Positions 23,488-31,701 of a stretch of 64,000 nucleotides of DNA are shown here, in pieces (position 1 is the stretch's first letter; every line of letters begins with the position of its first letter). A program made the position numbers and the translations under genes. The notes under the pieces are model-generated. The model ran no database searches. It was not told the DNA's origin and worked only from the letters and a program-made list of their open reading frames with translations. Source of the stretch: Nocardioides agri. Lineage in GTDB: Bacteria; Actinomycetota; Actinomycetes; Propionibacteriales; Nocardioidaceae. Where the stretch lies: the NCBI RefSeq assembly GCF_013778305.1, contig NZ_JACEIC010000002.1, positions 2,629,669 through 2,693,668 of the forward strand. The letters are read 5' to 3'.

Positions 23488-24924
23488 GTGACCGACACCG
23501 TGAAGACAGCCAGCGAGGCCGAGCCGCTCGTCGACCAGCCGCGCTCCTCGGCGCTGCTGACGATCATCGTCCTGTGCTTCGGCGGCATGAGCGTCGCGCT
23601 CACGCAGACGCTGGTCATCCCGATCCAGATCGAGCTGCCGGGGCTGCTGCACGCCGCGCCGGCCGACGCCGCCTGGGTCGTCACGTCGACGCTGCTCGCC
23701 GCGGCGGTCACCATGCCGATCGCCGGTCGGCTGGGCGACATGTTCGGCAAGCAGCGGGTGCTGGTCGTGAGCGCCCTGCTGCTGCTCGCCGGGTCGCTCG
23801 TGTGCGCGCTCTCCGGGTCGCTCGCCCCGGTGCTCGTCGGCCGCACGCTGCAGGGACTCGCGATGGGCTTCATCCCGGTCGGCATCAGCCTGATGCGCGA
23901 GGTCGTCCCCCCGGCGATGGCGACCACCGCCGTCGCCGCGATGAGCGCGACCCTCGGCGTCGGCGGCGCGATCGGCCTGCCGCTCTCGGCCTGGATCGCC
24001 GACGCCTTCGACTGGCACGGTCTCTTCTGGGTGGCCAGCGCCTTCGCGCTCGTCGTGCTCCTCGGGGTCTGGCTGGCCGTGCCGCACGTGCACGACGAGC
24101 ACCCCGGCCGCCTCGACGTCGTCGGTGGGGTCGGCCTCGCGGTCGGACTCGTCGCCACCCTGCTCGGCGTCTCCAAGGGCAACTCGTGGGGCTGGGGATC
24201 GACGGAGACGATCGGCTGCCTCGTCGGCGGCGTGGTCGTGCTGCTCGTCTGGGGCTGGTACGAGCTGCGCCAGGACGAGCCGCTCTGCGACCTGCGCGTG
24301 ACCGCCCGCCGCCCGGTGCTGCTCACCAACCTCGCCGCGATCCTGATCGGCTTCGGGATGATGGCCCAGGCCATCGTCCTGCCGCAGCTGCTCCAGATGC
24401 CCGACGCGACCGGCTACGGCCTGGGTCAGTCGCTCCTCGCCGCCGGCCTCTGGCTGGCGCCCGGTGGCCTGATGATGCTGGCCTTCGCCCCGGTCTCGGC
24501 GCACATCATGCGGCGGTACGGCGCGAAGTACGCGCTGGCCCTCGGCGCGTTCGTGCTCGGCGGCGGCTACCTGCTGTCGTTCTTCCTCATGGACGCGCCG
24601 TGGCAGATCGCGGTGGCCGGGGTGGTCTGCTCGGCCGGCGTCGGCATCGGCTACGCCGCGATGCCCACGCTGATCATGGACGCGGTCCCGATGCACGAGG
24701 CCGGCTCCGCCGTCGGCATCAACGCGCTGATGCGCTCGGTCGGCACCACGGTCGCCTCGGCCGTGATGGCCGCGATCCTGACCGGCCAGACCACGCTGCT
24801 CGGCGGTGTCGAGATCCCGGCCGAGGGCGCCTTCCGGACCTGCTTCATGGTCGCCACCGTCGCCGCGGTCGTCGGCGCGCTGGTCGCGCTGACGATCCCC
24901 CGGGCCGAGAAGGCCCCCGCCTGA
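23488..24924 (+). CDS. MFS transporter, DHA2 (EmrB/QacA) drug-efflux family
   Basis: A 478-aa proton-coupled exporter with about 14 membrane segments. Motif A is RLGDMFGKQRVLVVS; motif C-like GATLGVGGAIGLPLSAWI is seen as MSATLGVGGAIGLPLS; FDWHGLFWVASA follows. The second half has APGGLMMLAFAPVSAHIMRRYG and GIGYAAMPTLIMDAVPMHEA. The start GTG23488 is preferred because the -10 TATGAT lies 7 nt upstream; ATG23476/23479 would lie within promoter DNA. It is controlled with the divergent MarR gene. Exported compound unknown. Confidence 0.92.
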   Translation: MTDTVKTASEAEPLVDQPRSSALLTIIVLCFGGMSVALTQTLVIPIQIELPGLLHAAPADAAWVVTSTLLAAAVTMPIAGRLGDMFGKQRVLVVSALLLLAGSLVCALSGSLAPVLVGRTLQGLAMGFIPVGISLMREVVPPAMATTAVAAMSATLGVGGAIGLPLSAWIADAFDWHGLFWVASAFALVVLLGVWLAVPHVHDEHPGRLDVVGGVGLAVGLVATLLGVSKGNSWGWGSTETIGCLVGGVVVLLVWGWYELRQDEPLCDLRVTARRPVLLTNLAAILIGFGMMAQAIVLPQLLQMPDATGYGLGQSLLAAGLWLAPGGLMMLAFAPVSAHIMRRYGAKYALALGAFVLGGGYLLSFFLMDAPWQIAVAGVVCSAGVGIGYAAMPTLIMDAVPMHEAGSAVGINALMRSVGTTVASAVMAAILTGQTTLLGGVEIPAEGAFRTCFMVATVAAVVGALVALTIPRAEKAPA

Positions 24925-24928
24925 CGTC

Positions 24929-25016
24929 GAGTTGGGCCTGGGTCGCACGCGAGTTGGGCCCGGTTCGCAGGGTCGTGTGAACGACGCCCAGCTCGATGGG
25001 GATTCCTGCCCAACTC
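24929..25016. repeat. Intergenic element with four GAGTTGGGC-type repeats at a convergent gene junction
   Basis: Two direct 19-bp copies (24929-24947 and 24951-24969, 2 mismatches) are followed by inverted copies GCCCAGCTC (24986-24994) and GCCCAACTC (25008-25016). The transcript from either strand can fold into long hairpins. It fills the 101-bp gap between the ends of the MFS and NTF2-like genes and probably acts as a bidirectional terminator or is a small palindromic repeat element. Confidence 0.65.
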
Positions 25017-25025
25017 AACGGTGGG

Positions 25026-25532
25026 TCAGGAGCCGAACATCTCTAGCCACTGCTCGGCCGCGGGCGTCATCCGGTCGTGCTCGCGCGCGGCGCGGCACCA
25101 CCTCGTGGTCGCGCGCAGGAACGTGGCGGGGTTGTAGACGTCCTCCTCGCAGGACCAGAGCCCGTCGCCGGCGTAGGTGAGGATCGTGATGTTGCTGGCG
25201 CCGTGCGGCTGGCCGTCGCCGGGGTCGTGCATCTGGTTGTAGACGTCGCAGACGATCCGGCCGCGCTCCTCGTCCACGAGGTGCCACGTGATCGGGAAGC
25301 GCGGCATCTCGCAGCCCGGGAACGCCGTCATCGTGCGCACGATCCAGGCCCGGATCTCCTCGCGCCCGCTGAAGGTGCCGTAGGCGTGCTCGACGTACGT
25401 CGCGTCCTCGGTGAAGAGGTCCGCGAAGCGGGCCCAGTCGCCGGAGCCGGCGATCCGGTCCACCTCGTCCTGGTAGTGCTGGAACGCGGACTCGAGCTCG
25501 TCGCGGGAGTAGGGCGCACCTGGGACCGGCAT
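25026..25532 (-). CDS. NTF2-like (SnoaL-fold) protein
   Basis: A 168-aa cone-shaped alpha+beta protein of the NTF2/SnoaL/ketosteroid-isomerase superfamily. Visible: HYQDEVDRIAGSGDWARFADL, FTEDATYVEHAYGTFSGREEI, TAFPGCEMPRF and WHLVDEERGRIVCDVYNQMH. Family members bind small hydrophobic ligands or act as isomerases and hydratases. ATG25532 has -10 TACAGT 7 nt upstream. It is divergent from the TetR gene that heads the cyp123-cyp51 operon and shares the KstR-like box. M. tuberculosis Rv0760c, an NTF2-fold steroid-binding protein, sits in the corresponding locus. A steroid ligand is inferred. Confidence 0.85.
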   Translation of the reverse strand: MPVPGAPYSRDELESAFQHYQDEVDRIAGSGDWARFADLFTEDATYVEHAYGTFSGREEIRAWIVRTMTAFPGCEMPRFPITWHLVDEERGRIVCDVYNQMHDPGDGQPHGASNITILTYAGDGLWSCEEDVYNPATFLRATTRWCRAAREHDRMTPAAEQWLEMFGS

Positions 25533-25539
25533 GCGGGCG

Positions 25540-25545
25540 ACTGTA
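25540..25545 (-). promoter_or_regulatory. Leaderless-type -10 (TACAGT) for the NTF2-like gene
   Basis: TACAGT on the minus strand is followed by 7 nt and ATG25532. The KstR-like box at 25564-25577 lies just upstream of it, so the box can affect both directions. Confidence 0.6.
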
Positions 25546-25563
25546 GGGGCCTTGCGTGAAAAG

Positions 25564-25581
25564 GGGAACACGTTCTAGATT
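25564..25581 (+). promoter_or_regulatory. KstR-like operator fused to a leaderless promoter (TetR-cyp operon)
   Basis: GGGAACACGTTCTA (25564-25577) fits the KstR pattern TNNAACNNGTTNNA except at the first base. The -10 TAGATT (25576-25581) overlaps its end and stands 6 nt before GTG25588. The same layout recurs at 41309 and 42545. Confidence 0.7.
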
Positions 25582-25587
25582 GGACAG

Positions 25588-26124
25588 GTGTCCAGTTCCA
25601 CCGCCGAGCGACTGCTCGAGGCCGGCCGCGAGGAGCTCCGTGCCGTCGGCCACCAGACGCTGACGATCCGCACGGTGGCCCAGCGCGCGGGCGTCTCGTC
25701 GGCCACGGCGTACACCTACCTGGAGTCCAAGAACCGGCTCTGCGCCGAGCTCTTCTGGCGGTTCCTCGAGGAGGACGCCGACGTCGCGCCCGACGGCGCC
25801 GACCCGGTCGGGCGCGTGCGCTCGGTGACCCGCAGCCTGGCCGAGCGCCTGGCCGGTGCTCCCGAGCTGGCCGCCGCGGTGACCCCGGCCCTGCTCGGCT
25901 CCGACCCCGAGGTCGACGAGCTGCGGCTGCGCATCGGCGGCGAGCTGGTGCGTCGCTTCCGGGTCGCCCTCGGCGACGGCGCCGAGCCCGCGGTGCTCGA
26001 GGCACTCGCGCTGGCGTTCTCCGGCGCGCTGCTCCAGGCCGGCATGGGGCTGATGACGTACGCCGAGATGGCCGACCGGCTCGACTCGGTCGTCGCCGTG
26101 ATCATGAAGGGCAACGTGGCATGA
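25588..26124 (+). CDS. TetR-family transcriptional regulator of the cyp123-cyp51 locus
   Basis: A 178-aa TetR-type repressor. The helix-turn-helix is at about residues 8-50 (AERLLEAGREELRAVGHQTLTI, VAQRAGVSSATAYTYLESKN) with an all-helical ligand domain after it. It occupies the place of M. tuberculosis Rv0767c, next to the CYP123 gene. GTG25588 is leaderless behind TAGATT. It overlaps the P450 gene by 4 bp (ATGA), so regulator and operon are co-expressed. Whether it is the KstR-box-binding protein itself or answers to a separate KstR is not decided by sequence. Confidence 0.88.
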   Translation: MSSSTAERLLEAGREELRAVGHQTLTIRTVAQRAGVSSATAYTYLESKNRLCAELFWRFLEEDADVAPDGADPVGRVRSVTRSLAERLAGAPELAAAVTPALLGSDPEVDELRLRIGGELVRRFRVALGDGAEPAVLEALALAFSGALLQAGMGLMTYAEMADRLDSVVAVIMKGNVA

Positions 26125-27332
26125 GCACCCCGATCGTGTTCGACCCCTACGACTACGCGTTCCAGGAGGACCCCTATCCGACGTACCGCCGGTGCCGGGA
26201 CGAGGACCCGCTGCACCACAACGAGGACCTGGACATCTGGTTCCTCACGCGGCACGCCGACATCCAGCACGCGCTGCGGGTCGAGGGCACCTACTCCAAC
26301 GCCATGGGCGTCTCGATCGACAAGAGCGCGTGGGGGCCGGACGCGCACAGGGTGATGTCGTTCCTCGGCATGGACCCGCCCCGCCAGAAGCGGCTCCGGT
26401 CGCTGGTCTCCAAGGGCTTCACGCCGCGCCGGGTCACCGAGCTGGCCCCGCGGATCCGGGAGCTGACCGACCACTACCTCGACCAGTGCCTGGAGATGGG
26501 CTCCTTCGACTGGATCCACGACTTCGCCGGCAAGCTCCCGATGGACGTCATCTCCGAGATGATGGGCGTGCCGGAGGCCGACCGCACGGAGATCCGCCGA
26601 CTCGCCGACCTCGTCGTGCACCGCGAGCCGGGCGTGCGCGACGTGCCGCGCGAGGGCATGGAGGCGTCGCTGACGCTGGTCGTCTACTACGCCGAGATGG
26701 TCGAGGAGCGGAAGAAGCGGCCGACCGCCGACCTGACGTCGGCGCTGCTGACCGCGGAGATCGACGGCGACCGGCTGACCGACGAGGAGATCATCGCCTT
26801 CCTCTTCCTCATGGTGGTCGCCGGCAACGAGACGACGACGAAGCTGCTCGGGCACGCGCTCTTCCACCTCTCGCGGCACCCCGAGCAGCACGAGAAGGTC
26901 TTCGCCGACCCCGCTGATCCCGACGGCCTGGTGTCGCCGTGGATCGAGGAGACGCTGCGCTACGACACCTCCAGCCAGATGCTCGCGCGGCACCTGCTGG
27001 AGGACGTCGAGCTGCACGGCAAGGTCGCGCCCGCGGGCGCCAAGGCCGTGCTGGTGCTGGGCTCCGCCAATCGCGACGACCGGGTCTTCGCCGACCCGGA
27101 CCGCTACGACGTCTTCCGTGACAAGGACGAGCTCGGGCAGCTGCTGAGCTTCGGCGGCGGCCGGCACTTCTGCCTCGGCGCCAACCTCGCCCGGCTCGAG
27201 GCGCAGATCGCGCTCGGCGAGCTGGTCCGGCGCGTCAAGGCCATCGACGTCGCGCACGACGACTGCCGGCGTGTGCACTCGGTCAACGTGCGCGGGTTCG
27301 CCTCGGTCCCGGTCCGGATGGAGGTCCGATGA
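26121..27332 (+). CDS. Cytochrome P450, CYP123-like
   Basis: A 403-aa soluble bacterial P450 monooxygenase. I-helix oxygen-binding segment VVAGNETTTKLLGHALFH, ExxR in EETLRYDTSSQMLARH, and heme loop FGGGRHFCLGANLARLEAQ with the axial Cys. The N-terminus (DPYDYAFQEDPYPTYRRCRDED) and VSKGFTPRRVTELAP follow M. tuberculosis CYP123 (Rv0766c) closely. Its natural substrate is unknown; the neighbouring cyp51 suggests a sterol or steroid. It is coupled by ATGA to the genes on both sides and probably takes electrons from the ferredoxin at 29436. Confidence 0.93.
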   Translation: MSTPIVFDPYDYAFQEDPYPTYRRCRDEDPLHHNEDLDIWFLTRHADIQHALRVEGTYSNAMGVSIDKSAWGPDAHRVMSFLGMDPPRQKRLRSLVSKGFTPRRVTELAPRIRELTDHYLDQCLEMGSFDWIHDFAGKLPMDVISEMMGVPEADRTEIRRLADLVVHREPGVRDVPREGMEASLTLVVYYAEMVEERKKRPTADLTSALLTAEIDGDRLTDEEIIAFLFLMVVAGNETTTKLLGHALFHLSRHPEQHEKVFADPADPDGLVSPWIEETLRYDTSSQMLARHLLEDVELHGKVAPAGAKAVLVLGSANRDDRVFADPDRYDVFRDKDELGQLLSFGGGRHFCLGANLARLEAQIALGELVRRVKAIDVAHDDCRRVHSVNVRGFASVPVRMEVR

Positions 27333-28105
27333 GCAAGTACTTCCAGCCCGAGCGCCGCCCGGCGGTCGTGACCGGGGCGTCGTCGGGCATCGGCGCGGCG
27401 ACCGCGCTGGCGCTGGCGGCGGCCGGGCACCCGGTGGCGCTGGGCGCACGGCGTACCGACAAGTGCGACGAGGTCGCGGCCCGGGTCCGCGAGGCCGGCG
27501 GCGAGGCCGTCGTGCACGCGCTCGACGTCACCGACGACGCGTCGGTGCGGACGTTCGCCGAGAAGGTGACCGCCGACCTCGGCGACGTCGAGGTCGTGAT
27601 CTCCAATGCCGGCGCGGTCGGCCCCGGCACGATCCACGAGGTCGAGACCGAGCGGTTCGCGCGGGAGCTCGACCTCAACATCACCGGCGCGCACCGGCTG
27701 GTGCGGGCGTTCGTGCCCGGCATGGTCGAGCGGCGCCGCGGCGACGTCGTGTTCGTGTCCTCCGACGTCGCCGTGCGGGCGCGGCCGTTCATGTCGTCGT
27801 ACGCCGCCGGCAAGTGGGGACTCGAGGGCCTGGCACACGCGATGCAGATGGAGCTCGAGGGGACCGGGGTGCGCGCCTCGATCGTGCGGCCCGGTCCGAC
27901 GTGGAGCGAGATGGGCTCGGACTGGGACGTCGACGCGGCGGCGTTCGTGCTCGACCAGTGGGTGCGCTTCGGCCAGGCCCGGCACCCCCACTTCCTCAAG
28001 CCGGCCGCGATCGCCGATGCGATCGCCACCGTCGTCGGCGTCCCGCGCGGCGTGCACCTCAGCCTCGTCGAGGTGAACCCCGAAGCCCCCTTGGAGGATC
28101 GATGA
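27329..28105 (+). CDS. SDR-family oxidoreductase (Rv0765c-like)
   Basis: A 258-aa NAD(P)-dependent short-chain dehydrogenase. The cofactor loop is TGASSGIGAA, NAG follows in VISNAGAVGPG, and catalytic Ser/Tyr/Lys are in VFVSSDVAVRARPF and SSYAAGKWGLEG. GARRTDK after beta2 suggests NADP. It lies between the CYP123 and CYP51 genes, as Rv0765c does in M. tuberculosis, and overlaps both by ATGA. A role in oxidising or reducing a P450 product is likely. The exact sterol position is unknown. Confidence 0.92.
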   Translation: MSKYFQPERRPAVVTGASSGIGAATALALAAAGHPVALGARRTDKCDEVAARVREAGGEAVVHALDVTDDASVRTFAEKVTADLGDVEVVISNAGAVGPGTIHEVETERFARELDLNITGAHRLVRAFVPGMVERRRGDVVFVSSDVAVRARPFMSSYAAGKWGLEGLAHAMQMELEGTGVRASIVRPGPTWSEMGSDWDVDAAAFVLDQWVRFGQARHPHFLKPAAIADAIATVVGVPRGVHLSLVEVNPEAPLEDR

Positions 28106-29439
28106 GCGTGTCTGAAATCCGCGAGGTCTCGTACGCCGTGCCCGACGACGGGCACGGCCACCTGGCCGAGATGCGGGTCGACCCGATCGGCCTCTTCCAG
28201 CGCGTCTACGACGAGTGCGGCGACATCGGGCGCTTCCGGCTGGCCGACAAGGACGTCGTGCTCGTCTACGGCGCGGAGGCACAGGAGCAGTTCTTCCGGG
28301 CACCGGACTCGACTCTCGACCAGGCGGCGGCGTACCCCTTCATGACGCCGATCTTCGGCAAGGGCGTGGTCTTCGACGCCTCCCCCGAGGAGCGCCAGCA
28401 GATGCTCAAGAACCAGGCGCTGCGCGGCGACATGATGCGCGGGCACGCCGCCACGATCGAGGCGGAGATCAACCGGATGGTCGCCGCGTGGGGCGACGAG
28501 GGCGAGATCGACCTGCTCGACTGGTTCGCGGAGCTGACGATCTACACGACCTCGGCGTGCCTGATCGGCAAGCCGTTCCGCGAGGAGCTCGACTCCTCCT
28601 TCGCGCACCACTACCACGACCTCGAGCGCGGCACCGACGCGCTGGCCTACGTCGATCCCTACATGGACATCGAGTCCTTCCGGATCCGCGACGCCGCGCG
28701 CGAGAAGCTCGTCGAGCTGGTGCAGGGGATCATCGACCGCCGCAAGGAGCGCGGCACGGTGGCCCGTGAGGACCGCGACCTGCTCGACGTGCTGATCTCC
28801 ATCGACCTGAGCGCCGACTACATCACCGGCATCTTCATCTCGATGATGTTCGCCGGCCACCACACGTCGTCGGGCACCGCGTCGTGGGCGCTCATCGAGC
28901 TGATGCGCCATCCCGAGACGATGGCCGCGGTCGTGAAGGAGCTCGACGAGCTGTACGCCGACGGCTCGGAGGTCTCGTTCCAGGCGCTGCGGTCGATCCC
29001 GCAGCTGGAGGCCGCGCTCAAGGAGACGCTCCGGCTGCACCCGCCGCTGGTGATCCTGATGCGCGTCGTGGCCGAGGAGATCGAGCTCGCCGGGCACACG
29101 ATCCCGGTCGGCACCGTGGTCGCCGCGTCGCCGCGGGTGTCCAACCGGATCGCCGAGGACTTCCCGCAGCCGGACGCCTTCGACCCCGGCCGCTACATCG
29201 ACCCGCGCCAGGAGGACCTGCAGAACCGCTGGACCTGGATCCCCTTCGGGGCCGGCAAGCACCGCTGTGTCGGCAACGCGTTCGCGATGATGCAGATGAA
29301 GGCGATCTTCTCGGTGATCCTGCGCGACTACGAGTTCGAGATGGCCCAGCCGTCGGAGAGCTACCGCGACGACGTCTCCAAGATGGTCATCCAGCTCCAG
29401 CAGCCGTGCCGGGTGAAGTACCGCCGGCGGGCGCGATGA
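28102..29439 (+). CDS. cyp51: Sterol 14-alpha-demethylase CYP51
   Basis: A 445-aa P450 strongly resembling M. tuberculosis CYP51 (Rv0764c) along its whole length. Shared blocks include DPIGLFQRVYDECGDIG, YPFMTPIFGKGVVFDASPEE (B-prime helix), FAELTIYTTSACLIGKPFR, the I-helix FAGHHTSSGTASWALIELM, ETLRLHPPLVILMR (ExxR) and heme loop FGAGKHRCVGNAFA. CYP51 removes the 14-alpha methyl group of sterols in three oxygenations. There is no N-terminal membrane anchor, so it is soluble like the mycobacterial enzyme. SD TTGGAGG (28091-28097). The ferredoxin gene directly overlaps its stop, as in Mycobacterium. Bacterial CYP51 is uncommon outside a few actinobacteria and Methylococcus. Confidence 0.97.
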   Translation: MSVSEIREVSYAVPDDGHGHLAEMRVDPIGLFQRVYDECGDIGRFRLADKDVVLVYGAEAQEQFFRAPDSTLDQAAAYPFMTPIFGKGVVFDASPEERQQMLKNQALRGDMMRGHAATIEAEINRMVAAWGDEGEIDLLDWFAELTIYTTSACLIGKPFREELDSSFAHHYHDLERGTDALAYVDPYMDIESFRIRDAAREKLVELVQGIIDRRKERGTVAREDRDLLDVLISIDLSADYITGIFISMMFAGHHTSSGTASWALIELMRHPETMAAVVKELDELYADGSEVSFQALRSIPQLEAALKETLRLHPPLVILMRVVAEEIELAGHTIPVGTVVAASPRVSNRIAEDFPQPDAFDPGRYIDPRQEDLQNRWTWIPFGAGKHRCVGNAFAMMQMKAIFSVILRDYEFEMAQPSESYRDDVSKMVIQLQQPCRVKYRRRAR

Positions 29440-29633
29440 GGGTCGTCGCCGACCTCGGGCTCTGCCAGGGGCACCAGATGTGCCAGGGCGAGGCGCCCGA
29501 CGTCTTCGGGTTCGACGACGACGCCGACCAGGTGACGGTGCTCCAGGAGCACCCCGACGAGTCGTTGCGGTCCGACGTGCAGTCGGCCGTGAGGTACTGC
29601 CCAGCCATGGCGCTGGCGATCGAGGAGGAGTGA
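29436..29633 (+). CDS. 3Fe-4S ferredoxin for CYP51
   Basis: A 65-aa small acidic ferredoxin. The cluster motif is LCQGHQMC followed by YCP near the C-terminus, that is C-X2-H-X2-C...CP, where the His replaces a fourth Cys. This is the signature of [3Fe-4S] (or site-variable) P450 ferredoxins such as Rv0763c. It should pass electrons to CYP51 and perhaps the CYP123-like enzyme; no ferredoxin reductase gene is adjacent. ATG29436 overlaps the cyp51 stop. Confidence 0.95.
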   Translation: MRVVADLGLCQGHQMCQGEAPDVFGFDDDADQVTVLQEHPDESLRSDVQSAVRYCPAMALAIEEE

Positions 29634-29635
29634 CG

Positions 29636-30241
29636 GTGTCCCTGACCCGAGCAGAGATCGAGGAGTTCTGGGGCTCCTGGCTCGACATCAACCGCAAGGC
29701 CGAGCAGTCGGGCGACTGGCGCGTGATGGCGGAGTGGTACGCCGAGGACGCGACGTACGGCTGGATGCTCACGCCGGACGAGCACTTCATGGCGGTCGGC
29801 CGCGGCCAGATCCGGGACTGGGCCATCGGCATCGAGATGGACGGCTTCGACGGCTGGCACTACGACTACATGGCGACGGTCATCGACGAGAGGAACGCGA
29901 TGGTCGTCGGCTTCTGGAAGCAGCGCTCCGGGATCGTCGACGACGCCACCGGCCGTGAGTTCGAGGTGCCCGGCCTGGGCGGCAGCTGGTTCGGCATCGA
30001 GCGGCAGCCGGACGGCGAGCTGAAGTTCGCGTGGCAGCGCGACTGGTTCGACTTCGGCGCGATGGCGCACACGATGGGCGCGGTCGTGAAGTCGGGCAAG
30101 GCCCCGGACACGCTGATGGAGCGGCTCAAGGTCTTCGGTCTGGAGGTGCCGGGTCACTACCGGCCGCAGGACCTGCCGTCGACCGTGTGGCCGCCGCCGG
30201 TGGAGCGCGGCGACTTCATCACCCAGGAGGACGCGCGATGA
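29636..30241 (+). CDS. NTF2-like (SnoaL-fold) protein within the cyp51 operon
   Basis: A 201-aa protein with an NTF2-type core: FWGSWLDINRKAEQSGDWRVM, WYAEDATYGWMLTPDEHFMAVG, DWAIGIEMDGFDGWHYDYMA and VVGFWKQRSG. A C-terminal tail of about 50 residues is specific to this subgroup. Probably binds a sterol-derived ligand or acts as an isomerase or hydratase; unproven. The GAGGAGGAG SD lies 5-6 nt before GTG29636. It overlaps the aldehyde dehydrogenase gene by ATGA. It is the second NTF2-fold gene of this locus, the other being divergent at 25026. Confidence 0.85.
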   Translation: MSLTRAEIEEFWGSWLDINRKAEQSGDWRVMAEWYAEDATYGWMLTPDEHFMAVGRGQIRDWAIGIEMDGFDGWHYDYMATVIDERNAMVVGFWKQRSGIVDDATGREFEVPGLGGSWFGIERQPDGELKFAWQRDWFDFGAMAHTMGAVVKSGKAPDTLMERLKVFGLEVPGHYRPQDLPSTVWPPPVERGDFITQEDAR

Positions 30242-31701
30242 GCCTCCCGCCTCCGGCGCAGCAGCTCATCGACGGCAAGCTCGTCGCGGCCTCGGACGGC
30301 GCGACGTACCCGATCCTCAACCCGGCCACGGGTCGGGAGATCGGGCGGGCACCCGACGGCACCGCAGCGGACGTCGAGGGGGCGGTCGCTGCGGCCCGTC
30401 GGGCCTTCGACGAGACCGACTGGTCGACGGACACGGAGCTGCGGCTGCGCTGCCTGCGCCAGCTGCACGCGGCGCTGCTCGAGGACGCGGACCCGTTCAA
30501 GGAGCTGACCACGGCCGAGGTCGGGATGCCCGGCTTCATGATGGGCGCGGCCGGGTTCGACGTACCGGTGGAGGGCCTGAGGTGGGTCACCGACCTGCTC
30601 GGGTCCTACGAGTTCGAGACCGACCTCGGGGTCGCCGCGCCGATGGGCATCGCGAGCCGGAGGACGGTCCGCCGGGAGCCGGTCGGCGTGGTCGCGGCGA
30701 TCTCGCCGTGGAACGTGCCGACGCAGATCAACCTCGCCAAGGTCGGCCCGGCGCTCGCCGCCGGCTGCACGGTCGTGCTCAAGCCGGCACCGGACACCCC
30801 CTGGGTGGCGGCCGAGCTGGGCCGGCTGGTCGCCGAGCACACCGACATCCCGGCCGGTGTCTTCAACGTCGTGACGCCTCGCTCCAACGAGGTCGCGGCG
30901 CTGCTGACCACCGACCCGCGCGTGGACATGGTGTCCTTCACCGGCTCGACCCAGGTGGGCAGGGCGATCATGGCCGCCGCGGCGCCCACGCTGAAGAAGG
31001 TGTTCCTCGAGCTCGGCGGCAAGTCGGCCGCGATCGTGCTCGACGACGCCGACATCGCCTCTGCTGCTGGGGCGACGGCGTTCACGGCCTGCATCCACGC
31101 CGGCCAGGGCTGCGCGATCACGACCCGGCTCGTCGTCCCGCGGGAGAGGTACGACGAGGCCGTGCAGGTCGCCGCCGCGACGATGGAGTCCATCGGCGCC
31201 AAGGACCCTGCCGACCCCGGCGCGATCTGCGGGCCGGTGATCTCGGCCGTGCAGCGCGACCGGGTCGAGGCCTACCTGCGGCTGGCCGAGGAGGAGGGCG
31301 GCACGTTCGCCACCGGCGGCCAGGTCATCGACCAGGACGGCTTCTGGATCCAGCCCACTGTGATCGCCGGGCTCGACAACTCCAGTCGCCTGGCGCAGGA
31401 GGAGATCTTCGGTCCGGTGCTCGTCGTCATCCCGCACGACGGCGACGACGACGCGGTGCGGATCGCCAACGACTCGGCGTACGGCCTCTCGGGCTCGGTC
31501 GAGTCCGGCTCGCTGGAGCGGGCCAAGGCGGTCGCCGCGCGGATCCGCACCGGCACGATCGCCGTCAACGGCGGCGTCTGGTTCAGCCCGGACGCGCCGT
31601 TCGGCGGCTACAAGCAGTCCGGGATCGGCCGGGAGATGGGTGTGGCTGGCTTCGAGGAGTACCTCGAGACCAAGACGATCGCTGAGCCTGCGAGGGGATG
31701 A
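30238..31701 (+). CDS. NAD-dependent aldehyde dehydrogenase (AldA/Rv0768-like)
   Basis: A 487-aa aldehyde dehydrogenase. ISPWNVPTQINLAKVGPALA (NAD pocket), FTGSTQVGRAIM, LELGGKSAAIVLDDAD with the general-base Glu, FTACIHAGQGCAITTRLVVP with the nucleophile Cys, and EEIFGPVLVV are all present. It matches the position of aldA (Rv0768) in the mycobacterial cyp51 locus. It may oxidise an aldehyde formed by P450 attack. ATGA overlaps link it to the genes on both sides. Confidence 0.93.
   Translation: MSLPPPAQQLIDGKLVAASDGATYPILNPATGREIGRAPDGTAADVEGAVAAARRAFDETDWSTDTELRLRCLRQLHAALLEDADPFKELTTAEVGMPGFMMGAAGFDVPVEGLRWVTDLLGSYEFETDLGVAAPMGIASRRTVRREPVGVVAAISPWNVPTQINLAKVGPALAAGCTVVLKPAPDTPWVAAELGRLVAEHTDIPAGVFNVVTPRSNEVAALLTTDPRVDMVSFTGSTQVGRAIMAAAAPTLKKVFLELGGKSAAIVLDDADIASAAGATAFTACIHAGQGCAITTRLVVPRERYDEAVQVAAATMESIGAKDPADPGAICGPVISAVQRDRVEAYLRLAEEEGGTFATGGQVIDQDGFWIQPTVIAGLDNSSRLAQEEIFGPVLVVIPHDGDDDAVRIANDSAYGLSGSVESGSLERAKAVAARIRTGTIAVNGGVWFSPDAPFGGYKQSGIGREMGVAGFEEYLETKTIAEPARG

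Noticed and set aside
27283..29832. An 849-codon open frame opposite the SDR and cyp51 genes
   Set aside because: No recognisable domain, and it is antisense to CYP51 with all P450 motifs; a shadow of biased codon use.
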